This document shows positions 55,848-63,763 of a stretch of DNA of 64,000 nt, piece after piece. Source of the DNA: an uncultured Proteiniphilum sp. (GTDB taxonomy: Bacteria; Bacteroidota; Bacteroidia; Bacteroidales; Dysgonomonadaceae); NCBI GenBank assembly GCA_927407015.1, contig CAKMJT010000008.1, forward strand, positions 52,080-116,079, read 5' to 3'. A program made the position numbers and the translations under genes. The stretch's first letter is position 1. Every line of letters starts with the position of its first letter. Below the pieces are notes generated by a model. It was not told the DNA's origin and did no database searches. It saw only the letters and a list, made by a program, of their open reading frames with translations.

Positions 55848-56567
55848 TTATTGTAAGAGATCTTTCGTTAATAGAATATTTCTTTTTGTAAAAAGCCCTA
55901 TCCCAACGAGAATAAAAACAGCTCCACCCATAAAAATTGGCCAGTAAAAATTCCCGGGATAGTATTGAACAGAAAATATAAAAAAGTCTTTAGCCGGCAG
56001 CGACCAAATATCGGCAGCCGGATAATGACTGAGTATAAACCTTATGTAATCTTGGGTAAAGGATATAATGATTATTACAGAACCTGTTATTAACATTACA
56101 AGTTCATGAGCCTTTAAGTGTACCTGTTCATTGCGTTCGGAAAAATAAAGTATCAGCAAAGCCAATAAAATCATCAGAAAGGATATAATTAGTGGGGCTA
56201 CTACAGGGCCAGCCCAGGTTACAGGCAATAGGAACAGAATATCCATTGTCATCAGAGATTCGGGCCAGTTTATCAATATTTTCAGGAAGATATAGTAGAA
56301 AATATCCCAAACGGCAAAGGAATACAAAAAGTAAGCCAACCTTATAACCGTTGATTTGCCTACAAGAATTCCAATAGAAAGAAGCATAAGCAAAGAAAAG
56401 GCTTCTCTTAGAATTTCTGTTGTTGCAAGCATCCTTCCGATAGGCTGTAAAGGAAAAGCAAACCCATTGGGATAAATAATTTCCCTTAGGTAAATTACAA
56501 TTGCACTTTCGAAAAAGCCCATCGAAACAGCAAAGACTGTTAACCAGAAGATAATCTTTAGTTTCAC
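55848..56567 (-). CDS. Multi-pass inner-membrane protein of unknown function
   Basis: The 239 residues are almost entirely hydrophobic, with about six or seven membrane helices (one at 5-25, others near 55-75, 85-100, 118-150, 158-175 and 205-225). I do not recognise the family. EYFSERNEQVHLKAHE-like loops and conserved-looking aromatic residues (WDIFYYIF) are visible, but no catalytic motif is. Its start overlaps the GT2 stop by 4 bp (ATGA), a sign of translational coupling, so it likely works with the glycosyltransferase, for example as an integral partner that presents or holds the lipid acceptor (inference). Confidence 0.7.
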   Translation of the reverse strand: MKLKIIFWLTVFAVSMGFFESAIVIYLREIIYPNGFAFPLQPIGRMLATTEILREAFSLLMLLSIGILVGKSTVIRLAYFLYSFAVWDIFYYIFLKILINWPESLMTMDILFLLPVTWAGPVVAPLIISFLMILLALLILYFSERNEQVHLKAHELVMLITGSVIIIISFTQDYIRFILSHYPAADIWSLPAKDFFIFSVQYYPGNFYWPIFMGGAVFILVGIGLFTKRNILLTKDLLQ

Positions 56568-57268
56568 TTTTTGTTAGATGAAAAATTATTTATTTGATTA
56601 CTTACGATTTTTGTTAATGAATTAAAGTTGTTAAACAATGCTAAAGCAATTTGGTGTCCTTCCAGGACAAATTCTTTTATTGCTCTTGATTTAGTACTGG
56701 TTTTATCAAATTTAGTTGGATGTTTTAGTCCATCGAGCATCACATATTTGACCCTTTTTTCCAGTGCCTGATAGTGTATATTGATTAATGTTTCCACACC
56801 AAATTTTGAAGTTCTCATTTCCCCCAAAATTGGCAGTATATCTTTCTTTAACAGTGCCCTTTCTCCAGTGAACGATTTGAACGGGTTGATTTTATAGTTA
56901 ATCAGGGTCTCTGTTGCCAGCCCTAAAACCATATCGGCCTCTTTACTGAAAACAGGAGTGGTTAGCTGTTCAAAATGCTCTTCTTTTAGGTTAGACAAAT
57001 CGGCATCAATGAAAACAATAATTTCTCCTGTTGAATTTTCTGTCCCGATTGCCATTGCATACCCTTTACCTTTGTTTTCTGCTAAGTGAATTGTTGTTAT
57101 TTCAATTTCTTTCTGCAATTCTTCAATTATTTTCTTCGTATTGTCCGAAGATCCATCATTAACTACAATAATTTCACTAACAAGTAAAGATTCTGAAACT
57201 GAAAGGATGACATCTTTTACAGTTTTCTCTTCGTTATATGCACATATTACTGCCGATACCTTTTTCAT
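56564..57268 (-). CDS. Family 2 glycosyltransferase, soluble
   Basis: The ATG at 57268 gives 234 residues; a start 13 codons earlier is possible. The GT-A fold is clear: MKKVSAVICAYNEEKTVKDVI at the start, VVNDGSSDNTKK near residue 36, NKGKGYAMAIGTE near 65 and the DxD-type metal site IDADLSN at residues 88-93. FTGERALLKKDILP follows, a segment seen in dolichyl-phosphate-mannose-synthase-like and glucosyl-3-phosphoglycerate-like enzymes. No membrane helix is seen. In the operon it could glycosylate the lipid that is exported. Confidence 0.87.
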   Translation of the reverse strand: MKKVSAVICAYNEEKTVKDVILSVSESLLVSEIIVVNDGSSDNTKKIIEELQKEIEITTIHLAENKGKGYAMAIGTENSTGEIIVFIDADLSNLKEEHFEQLTTPVFSKEADMVLGLATETLINYKINPFKSFTGERALLKKDILPILGEMRTSKFGVETLINIHYQALEKRVKYVMLDGLKHPTKFDKTSTKSRAIKEFVLEGHQIALALFNNFNSLTKIVSNQINNFSSNKK

Positions 57269-57344
57269 ATTGAGATCTGATTCCAATTCACTATTAACCG
57301 GCAACACGCTGATTTTGTCGGTTAATAGTGATATTTTATTAATT

Positions 57345-58079
57345 TTATTGTTTTAACTTCCTCACTGTAAAATCATCGTCTGTCAACCCCGCGTCGTATT
57401 TTACATCCGACATTTGCATTTTGGTTTTATGGTTTTTCTTTAAATCGGTCATTTCAATTTCTGCGGCATTCCAATAATTACCTATTTTTTTGAAAGTGTA
57501 TTTTGCTTCTTTCACCTTTGTATTGCCTTTGTCGTAATACTCCATTAATACAGGATAATAACTTGTTTTATTCACATGTACCCCTATTTTTGAGTAATCG
57601 GAACGCCCTTTTGTCGTAAGCTCAAGAACGAATACATTCGCCTCATTTTTTATCAGTTTGGGAGTGTACTTAACCGAAAACGGTACGGATTCCATATCAT
57701 CATAAGAAAAATCGGTACCTGCAAAGTTTTGATTCTTAGCGCTGGAAGCAATTCGTCTTTCTTTGCCAAATGCGGGTAAATACAAATACATTACATCATC
57801 AGGCAATGACAACACAGCAATACCGGCTTGTGATGCAGGCGATGTGAACCGAAACATCCTTTTGTCGTTCCCTTTCTGCTGAATGATTGCTTCACGAATT
57901 TCCTCTTTTCCATTCCTGTCAATCAGGATAATTGTATTCTTTCCTGTCATGTCTTTGGCCGAGTACATTACATCGTCCATTTTTTTCAGAATGGTTGTTG
58001 CATCTTGTGCATTTGCAGAAATTATACTGCCTATTCCAAATAATACAGTGAAGAGTGCTGTTCTAAATGTTGATTTCAT
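57345..58079 (-). CDS. LolA-like outer membrane lipoprotein-sorting protein
   Basis: The 244 residues have a signal peptide (cut near SANAQ) and the LolA-like fold seen in proteins annotated as outer membrane lipoprotein-sorting. Segments include TGKNTIILIDRNGKEEIREA, KRMFRFTSPASQAGIAVLSL, LYLPAFGKERRI, FAGTDFSYDDME, VHVNKTSYYPVLMEYYDKG and KMQMSDVKYDAGLTDDDFTVRKL. Such proteins carry hydrophobic cargo across the periplasm, often next to MMPL/RND transporters. It lies 18 bp after the MMPL gene and 76 bp before the GT2 gene. It is not the same as the core LolA at 9487, which sits next to ftsK. Confidence 0.87.
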   Translation of the reverse strand: MKSTFRTALFTVLFGIGSIISANAQDATTILKKMDDVMYSAKDMTGKNTIILIDRNGKEEIREAIIQQKGNDKRMFRFTSPASQAGIAVLSLPDDVMYLYLPAFGKERRIASSAKNQNFAGTDFSYDDMESVPFSVKYTPKLIKNEANVFVLELTTKGRSDYSKIGVHVNKTSYYPVLMEYYDKGNTKVKEAKYTFKKIGNYWNAAEIEMTDLKKNHKTKMQMSDVKYDAGLTDDDFTVRKLKQ

Positions 58080-58097
58080 AATGATAAGTTTTAAATG

Positions 58098-60356
58098 TCA
58101 GTGATTATTTGCTGTTATTTTACGTTTTCTGTTTGCCAGTATAAGAATAGCAGGCAGCAGTGATAGGGCACTAAACCCGGAACCAATCATGCTAATGCCA
58201 ATCAGTAGTCCGAAATTTTGTAAGGGTACGATTTGTGAAAACAGAAGCACTAAAAATCCTGCTAAAACCGATGCTACATTAATGATTATTGCCTTGCCAC
58301 TCAATAAAATAACGCTTTCGATGGATTTTTCGGCATCTCCGTTTTCCAGCAGATGATGATTAAATCCGGTGATGATATGGATAGAATAATCAATGCCTAT
58401 ACCCAAAGCAATACTGCCTACCAATACGGTTGCTATATCAAGCGGAATTCCGGCTATTCCCATGATTCCTAACAACACAATAATTGTTGCAACCACGGGA
58501 ATTGCGGCAAAAACCCCTTTGGAAAAAGACCTCAAAATCGCGCTCACGATAAATATAACCAGTCCGATGGCGATTAATAAACTGTTGCGCTGGCTGTTTA
58601 ATAAGCTGCTGTTGAGCTTATCGTAAACAGATGGCATACCTGTAAGCTTTATTTGGCAATATTCATTTTGGTTTTCTTCAATAAAACGGTTCATTTTTTT
58701 AGTAAATGCTTCAATGTCTTTCGTATCCACTGAAGCAAATTTTGATTGAATGACTCCTTTGGTAAGGTCGTCATTAACCAGTTGCGGCATCACATCCTGT
58801 CCGTCGAGCAGGAACCATAATTGCTCAATTTTTGCCTTGTCATCGGGTATTCTTTTCCCTTCGCCCATGGCATCGTTCATTTGCTCTATCAGGTCGGCAA
58901 CCGATTGGGTTACGTCAATACTTGGGTCTTCTTTAATGAAACGTTGCGTTTCAATCATCTTTTGCAGAACTTCCGGACTTTGCATATCGCCCTCAAAAAC
59001 AACAAATATGGGTAGCGAACCTCCAAATTTCTTTTGCATCACCTCTTCTGCCACCCTGGTAGGATTATCTTTTTTAAAATAATCCGCCATGTTTACACTG
59101 GTTTCAATTTGAAAAATCCCGATAACACTTACCAAAAGAATGAATGCCCATGCAGTAATTGTATATTTAGGATGCTTAAAAAGGGTTTGCGTTAGCGGTA
59201 TTAATATCTTATGGGTTAAGACCGTTTTCTTTTCTGTATCTTCACCAGCTTTTTTCTTTCGGTACATTGACAAAGCCGAAATCAGCGCCGGCACAAAGAA
59301 TATGGACAACAACAAAGCGATGATTGTACCGACTGCTGTGAATATCCCAAAGTCCTTAATCATCGTAAGGTATGAGCCAAAAACGAACGAAACAAAACCT
59401 ATTGCAGTGGTGACTGCTGCCAATATGACCGGAATGATAACATACGCAACCCCCTTGATTAATGCTTGTTTTCTGTCCTGAAGGGCCATGTGGTTAATAC
59501 TGTTCAGCACATGAATGGTATAGGCGCTGCCCACCGCAAGCAGTACAACCGGTATGATATTGGATATAATGGTAAGCTCATAGCCTGCAACAGACATGAT
59601 TCCCAAAGTCCAGACGACTGAAATCCCGGCAGTCAGCAACGGCAATAATACGCCGCGAAACGATTGAAAACTAATTAAAAGAATAATTGCAATAACAAGA
59701 AAAACAATGGGTATCAACCAAATAATGTCAGATATTATTAAATCGTTAATATCGTTCATCATCAAGGGGAGCCCGCCAAAGTATATGGTTTCGGGAAGGT
59801 TCAAATTTTTAATCTTCTCCTTTATTTCTTTTGCAATGGTTTGATTATCTTTATTGGGCAGAAGAGTAAAAATGATCGCAGTAGCGGTACCGTCGTCTGA
59901 AACAATTACCCCTTTGTACATATCTTTTGAGAAGGTGTAATTTTTAAGGCTATCTAAATCTGACTGCCTGACCGGCAGATTGTATTCATCAACCAGTTTT
60001 CCTATTTCAATCCCCCACTCGGAGCTTTTGATATCAAGTATATTCGTTAAGCTTGTTACTGTGGAAACGCCTGACGTATATCGAATGCTGTCCGTAATTT
60101 GTTTAACATGTTTAATAACCTCTGCATTAAAAACATCTTTGGTTTCCAACACAATCATGCCCATATCATTTCCGGCAAATTCCGTTCCTATATCTTTAAA
60201 AAGTTTGGCAGTCGGATCATCATCGGGTAAAGAATCAATAATATCAGAATTTATAGGCAGGTTTTTTAATTGATAACCAAAGAAAATGGTTAATGTAAAA
60301 ACAGCGAAAACTATTAGACATCTTAGTCTGATTATTGAGTTTACAAATCTGTTCAT
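58098..60356 (-). CDS. MMPL/RND family transporter
   Basis: The 752 residues have the typical RND layout: one helix at residues 8-27, a periplasmic loop of about 190 residues with many charged residues, five or six helices to about 370, then a second helix, loop and helix bundle. The second set holds the VGSIALGIGIDYSIHIITGFNHH motif, the GxxxDY proton-relay motif of MMPL transporters. MMPL proteins move lipids or lipid-like molecules (for example HpnN, MmpL3). It sits between TetR and LolA-like genes and probably extracts the substrate from the inner membrane. No large break is seen. Confidence 0.93.
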   Translation of the reverse strand: MNRFVNSIIRLRCLIVFAVFTLTIFFGYQLKNLPINSDIIDSLPDDDPTAKLFKDIGTEFAGNDMGMIVLETKDVFNAEVIKHVKQITDSIRYTSGVSTVTSLTNILDIKSSEWGIEIGKLVDEYNLPVRQSDLDSLKNYTFSKDMYKGVIVSDDGTATAIIFTLLPNKDNQTIAKEIKEKIKNLNLPETIYFGGLPLMMNDINDLIISDIIWLIPIVFLVIAIILLISFQSFRGVLLPLLTAGISVVWTLGIMSVAGYELTIISNIIPVVLLAVGSAYTIHVLNSINHMALQDRKQALIKGVAYVIIPVILAAVTTAIGFVSFVFGSYLTMIKDFGIFTAVGTIIALLLSIFFVPALISALSMYRKKKAGEDTEKKTVLTHKILIPLTQTLFKHPKYTITAWAFILLVSVIGIFQIETSVNMADYFKKDNPTRVAEEVMQKKFGGSLPIFVVFEGDMQSPEVLQKMIETQRFIKEDPSIDVTQSVADLIEQMNDAMGEGKRIPDDKAKIEQLWFLLDGQDVMPQLVNDDLTKGVIQSKFASVDTKDIEAFTKKMNRFIEENQNEYCQIKLTGMPSVYDKLNSSLLNSQRNSLLIAIGLVIFIVSAILRSFSKGVFAAIPVVATIIVLLGIMGIAGIPLDIATVLVGSIALGIGIDYSIHIITGFNHHLLENGDAEKSIESVILLSGKAIIINVASVLAGFLVLLFSQIVPLQNFGLLIGISMIGSGFSALSLLPAILILANRKRKITANNH

Positions 60357-60374
60357 ATTTTTATTTTGTTATTA

Positions 60375-60383
60375 TTTGTACGA
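60375..60383 (-). promoter_or_regulatory. Candidate TetR operator upstream of the MMPL gene
   Basis: TTTGTACGA on the plus strand is part of a local inverted repeat ACGA-ATA-TCGT (60380-60390), 27 bp upstream of the MMPL start at 60356. The reverse complement TCGTACAAA occurs upstream of the tetR gene at 61026-61034. A shared motif in both regions is what a TetR-type repressor would require; specificity is unproven. Confidence 0.35.
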
Positions 60384-60417
60384 ATATCGTTTTATAGTCA
60401 GTTCCGGGTAAAAAAAA

Positions 60418-60999
60418 TCAGGTAGCTAAACCCTTATTCAATATGTTTATTAACCTGTCAAAATAAGGTGAGTATTCCTCATACTTACTTTGCAGAAAGA
60501 ATGGTATTTCAAGACCTTTCAGGATCATTAAGAACATATCCAGCAAAATATTAATTTCTGCAACTAGAGTAAACTCGCCTGTATGAACACCTTGAAGAAT
60601 AATTTTCTTCAGATTTTCTTTTTCCCACGTATCTAAATCAGTTCTCAGGTCATCAATAAAGTGGAAGTGCTCAAAAAAATCGGCTTTTAGCGTTTCATGG
60701 TAGTTTGCTGCACTATTTAAAATTTCCATTCGGGTAATAAGGTATTTCTTGATTTTATCCGATGCTTTTAAATCAGGATTACAAACAATCGTTGACAACT
60801 GACTCTTTAACCTGGTCATTTCAGTTGCCACAACCTCCCTGAATAAATCTTCCTTACTCGTAAAATGGTAGTATAGTGAGCCTTTGGCTTTGCGTGCAAC
60901 CTTTGCTATTTCGTCCATTGAAGTCTTTTGAAATCCAAATCGACTAAACAGTTGGTTTGCAACTCTCAAAATTGAATCTTTAGTAGAATCTATGCGCAT
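60418..60999 (-). CDS. TetR/AcrR-family transcriptional regulator
   Basis: The 193-residue protein has the N-terminal helix-turn-helix: TKDSILRVANQLFSRFGFQKTSMDEIAKVARKAKGSLYYHFTSKEDLFREV (split here, residues 6-55), with the recognition helix near KGSLYYHF. The C-terminal ligand domain (60-193) is all helical and variable. It is the first gene of the minus-strand operon. The candidate operator upstream overlaps a -7-like box, which would fit autorepression. The inducer is unknown; a lipid or fatty-acyl substrate of the transporter is a reasonable guess. Confidence 0.92.
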   Translation of the reverse strand: MRIDSTKDSILRVANQLFSRFGFQKTSMDEIAKVARKAKGSLYYHFTSKEDLFREVVATEMTRLKSQLSTIVCNPDLKASDKIKKYLITRMEILNSAANYHETLKADFFEHFHFIDDLRTDLDTWEKENLKKIILQGVHTGEFTLVAEINILLDMFLMILKGLEIPFFLQSKYEEYSPYFDRLINILNKGLAT

Positions 61000-61025
61000 A
61001 TTCTATTTGAACTAATATTGTTTTA

Positions 61026-61038
61026 TCGTACAAAAATA
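61026..61038 (-). promoter_or_regulatory. Candidate operator and -7 box upstream of tetR
   Basis: TCGTACAAA (61026-61034) is the reverse complement of the motif upstream of the MMPL gene. It overlaps the minus-strand -7-like element TATTTTTG (61038-61031), 31 bp before the tetR start. A repressor bound here would block its own promoter. Confidence 0.4.
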
Positions 61039-61236
61039 GATATATATTTTTAATCAGAAATTTTTTTATTCTTTATTTAATGTTTGTACTTTCATATTAG
61101 TACTTTCGCCCTCATTACGTATAGCCAATGTGTGATACCGCAGGGATTGGTAACCCCCATCACGATGGAACGTCTTCAACAACGCGGTTACGAACCTATG
61201 TTTATCTATTATCAGAAAATTGCTCCTTTTCTTAAC
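61039..61236 (+). other. AT-rich gap ending in a possible intron-protein tail
   Basis: No complete gene is seen. A plus-strand frame without a start codon (about 61077-61254) reads TPITMERLQQRGYEPMFIYY and continues to a TGA inside the domain V hairpin. It could be the C-terminal tail of the group II intron-encoded protein. I cannot confirm this without a search. Confidence 0.3.
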
Positions 61237-61320
61237 GAACCGCTGTGTACGTGAACCGTACGTACAGTGGTGTGAGAGGCTCTCCCCGCCAGTCAATGCT
61301 GGCGGGGCAATCAACTCTAT
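61237..61320 (+). ncRNA. Group II intron 3' end (domains V and VI), truncated intron
   Basis: Domain V folds from 61237 to 61273: lower helix ACCGCTGT with ACAGTGGT (including a G-U at the CGC triad position), a two-base bulge GT, and upper helix GTACG/CGTAC around TGAAC. The CGC triad with the G-U wobble is the catalytic signature of this RNA. Domain VI follows as CCCCGCCAG/CTGGCGGGG (61284-61307) with an A-rich 3' strand suitable for the branch-point adenosine, ending near 61320 in AT. No complete reverse-transcriptase gene lies upstream, so this is a 5'-truncated relic, 13 bp before the stop of the next gene. Confidence 0.78.
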
Positions 61321-61333
61321 TAGCAACTTGCTT

Positions 61334-62425
61334 TTATTCAAATTCTTCAATTTTAAATCCTAATTTTCTTCCTAAATCAACGATATTGTCAATGTTACCT
61401 TTTCCCCATTCTGTTGAAACAACAAATTTTACATGGTCTGAACTTGTTAAAATTTCGTCTTTTCCGGTGAAATGTCTTTTGTTAGATTTATTGGCATAAT
61501 TCGTTTCAACATAGTCAAGTCGGTTAATTACGCCAGTTGAACCTTGAAAATCATCTCTGAAAATGTTTTTTAAGCTCATAAAATCCGTTGGTTTATTTCT
61601 TAAATACGCTCGAACCAATTCTAAAACAAACCTATTTTTTGCTAGTTTTTGTCCAGACCCGTTGATAATGTATTTTGTTTTATCCCTTGCACTTTTAATT
61701 ACAGGTTTTTCAAAAAAAATTGATTGAACTACTGGTCGTTCAATTATTTCCTGATTTTGATTTGAAATATTTATTGAAATTTCACTTAAAACGCTATCAA
61801 TAAGCTCGCTGTCGTATTGGTTTAAAAAGTCTTGCTTAATTAATTTTATCACTTCTTTTTCGTAGTCAGGTGACAAGATTTTTTGAGCTAATATTTTTTT
61901 GTCAGTTCGGCGATTTATTTTTTTGAGCGAGTTTGTCGTAAATGTTTTTAGTGATTCAATACTGAAACTTTCTTTGCTAAATAACTCAACGAATTTAACT
62001 CCTTTGGAATTATCTTTTTCAAATTCAATTGTTTCGAGCAAAACAGGGTCGTCATGGTTTGTCAAATCTCCGTCATAAAACATTTGAATAACTTGTCCGA
62101 TTAAAATTCCATACTCAAGTCTCAGTTGACGCATATATGAAAATAGTTGTTGTTGAAAATTGGTATTTAAAGGAAGACCTGGTTGTTTTATTTCTATTAC
62201 GAAAAGGTTTCTTTTTTCCGGTGAATTAATTACAAGGTCTGGCGTAATTCTGTTTGATGCCCCAATTTGAAATGACGGCCGGATTTGGATATCCCCTAAA
62301 AATTCTTTCCAATCTAAAACTCTCAATGCTTGAATTACATTTTTTTCAAAATCACTTTCACTAATGTCAGACCGAATATTTTCGGAGAGCAGAAAGCATA
62401 TTTCATTCCATTTTTCATTATTCAT
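61334..62425 (-). CDS. PD-(D/E)xK nuclease-type protein with HsdR-N-like domain
   Basis: The 363 residues begin with a domain like the type I restriction R-subunit N-terminus: acid residue D63 in RITPDLVI, E78-I-K80 in FVIEIKQPG, then a helix NFQQQLFSYMRQLR (the Q-bearing helix that follows the site). These are the metal-binding and catalytic residues of PD-(D/E)xK nucleases. The rest (about 120-363) has no helicase motif, so this is not an HsdR. The last 90 residues (SLKNIFRDDFQG, RHFTGKDEILTSSDHVKFVVSTEW, GNIDNIVDLGRKLGF) form a second conserved-looking domain of unknown role. It lies 105 bp from mrr on the same strand. Confidence 0.78.
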   Translation of the reverse strand: MNNEKWNEICFLLSENIRSDISESDFEKNVIQALRVLDWKEFLGDIQIRPSFQIGASNRITPDLVINSPEKRNLFVIEIKQPGLPLNTNFQQQLFSYMRQLRLEYGILIGQVIQMFYDGDLTNHDDPVLLETIEFEKDNSKGVKFVELFSKESFSIESLKTFTTNSLKKINRRTDKKILAQKILSPDYEKEVIKLIKQDFLNQYDSELIDSVLSEISINISNQNQEIIERPVVQSIFFEKPVIKSARDKTKYIINGSGQKLAKNRFVLELVRAYLRNKPTDFMSLKNIFRDDFQGSTGVINRLDYVETNYANKSNKRHFTGKDEILTSSDHVKFVVSTEWGKGNIDNIVDLGRKLGFKIEEFE

Positions 62426-62530
62426 CGTTGTCGTCTTTTAAGCTTGTTGCTAACCGACTCATCGCTGGGTCGTGCCGAACGCTCAGAGTCCTATTTTATT
62501 GTGCATTAGGCTTTTATTTCTGTAATTATT

Positions 62531-63448
62531 TTATTCCTCTCCAAAATAGTCACTGTCAAGCTTTTTCAGTTCATAAGTCTGCTGAGTCGTGCAACCAAGA
62601 TTATAATCAATCATAAGTTGAGCTAATTGTTCACCATCAATCAAAACAATTTTAGTCTCGTTTCTCGGTGTATAGTCTAATGCTTCTTTTGTAAAATTTG
62701 AAGTCGTTATAAAAATCCCTTTTTTAGCTCCTTGTCCAGCAAGTGCTCCAACAAATTTTTGCAGTTCTGGTCTACCAACAATATTTCCAGGTTTCCAGCG
62801 CTTGGCTTGAATGTAAATAATATCAAGTCCTAGTTTATCTTCTTTGATTGTTCCATCAATTCCTTCGTCTCCACTTTTACCAATTGCTTTTCCTGCATCT
62901 TTAATCGAGCCACCGTATCCCATTTTAACTAACAACTCAACAACAAGTCTTTCAAAAAATGCAGGTGAAAGTTCTACAACACTGTTTAGGAGTTCAGATG
63001 CTAGAGATTTTCTAATCCGTTGATATGCTTTATCAAGGTTTTCTTCAGGTGTCCGTTCGTGTATTTCTGCTGTTACAACCTCTTCATCGGTTTCGTTATC
63101 GTTTCGTGAAGCATTTTGAAATTCTAAAAACGAAGGAAATTGTCTTAAATATTTAGCATCAATTCTGTCAGGATTTTTTGAAAGTATCTGCTTGCCAATG
63201 TCTGTTATTATAAAAGTCGCTCGTTTAGGCGAATCAAGAAGTCCAGCTTTTTTTAGATATGTTTTTGCCCAACCCACACGATTGTCAAAAATTGCTTGAT
63301 TACCACTTGCCAAAAGTTCTTTCCTTTCTTCGTCCGTAACTTCAAATTCAGTCGCCAAATATTCAATTATATCTCTGTATTTATGTTCTTGTCCGTCCGA
63401 AACGTGTTTCAGCAATGGAAGCATCAATGTTTGGTAATCAGGTATCAT
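62531..63448 (-). CDS. mrr: Mrr-type restriction endonuclease
   Basis: Mrr cuts DNA, classically modified DNA. The 305-residue protein has an N-terminal winged-helix domain (1-90: TLMLPLLKHVSDGQEHKYRDI) and the C-terminal catalytic domain with E166 in FFERLVVELLVKMGYG, D198 in GDEGIDGTI, and Q214-A215-K216 in IYIQAKRW. This is the E-D-QxK set of the Mrr cat family and is fully kept. The region 240-280 (GIFITTSNFTKEALDY) is conserved in the family. With the HsdR-N-like gene it may make a two-gene defence module. Confidence 0.93.
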   Translation of the reverse strand: MIPDYQTLMLPLLKHVSDGQEHKYRDIIEYLATEFEVTDEERKELLASGNQAIFDNRVGWAKTYLKKAGLLDSPKRATFIITDIGKQILSKNPDRIDAKYLRQFPSFLEFQNASRNDNETDEEVVTAEIHERTPEENLDKAYQRIRKSLASELLNSVVELSPAFFERLVVELLVKMGYGGSIKDAGKAIGKSGDEGIDGTIKEDKLGLDIIYIQAKRWKPGNIVGRPELQKFVGALAGQGAKKGIFITTSNFTKEALDYTPRNETKIVLIDGEQLAQLMIDYNLGCTTQQTYELKKLDSDYFGEE

Positions 63449-63576
63449 CTTTTCCTTTTATTTTTCAATCTGTTATCTTGTTGCAGTGTCGTTTTCTAAG
63501 CTGACGAACAGCTTCTAAAAGCAACAGGAAAATTTCAAAATTACAAATAATTTTGGTTAAACAATGCTTTAAGCAG

Positions 63577-63763
63577 GTGTATATTTCCAGAGGGTGTAAG
63601 TCCCTTATGCACGTGGTGTGCCCGAAGCGTTAGCAAGTCGCAAGCTGGTTGTTGGTGACGACAGCAGTGAAGGAAGCGAGACTGAAAAATCCGGTACAGA
63701 CGAAAACAGAAACGGTATATGAGGCATAATTGTTGTGGGTAAGCACCCACATCATTGTAACAG
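63577..63763 (+). ncRNA. Group II intron 5' fragment (domain I)
   Basis: Starting at GTGTAT, the DNA carries features of the 5' end of bacterial group II introns: AGGGTGTAAGTCCCT near 63591-63605, GTTAGCAAGTCGCAAGC (63630s), GTGAAGGAAGCGAG, and CCGGTACAGACGAAAACAGAAACGG, an order I recognise from Bacteroidota introns. A small hairpin GTGGGTAAGCACCCAC is at 63735-63750. The fragment ends near 63763, where KilA-N sequence begins, so no intron body or RT gene follows in this window. Confidence 0.72.

Noticed and set aside
61066..61350. A 94-codon minus-strand frame containing GGESLSHHCTYGSRT
   Set aside because: It runs antisense through the domain V/VI hairpins of the group II intron fragment; it is RNA structure, not a protein gene.
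63541..63750. A 69-codon minus-strand frame over the intron 5' fragment
   Set aside because: It is antisense to the structured intron domain I and has no protein-like pattern.
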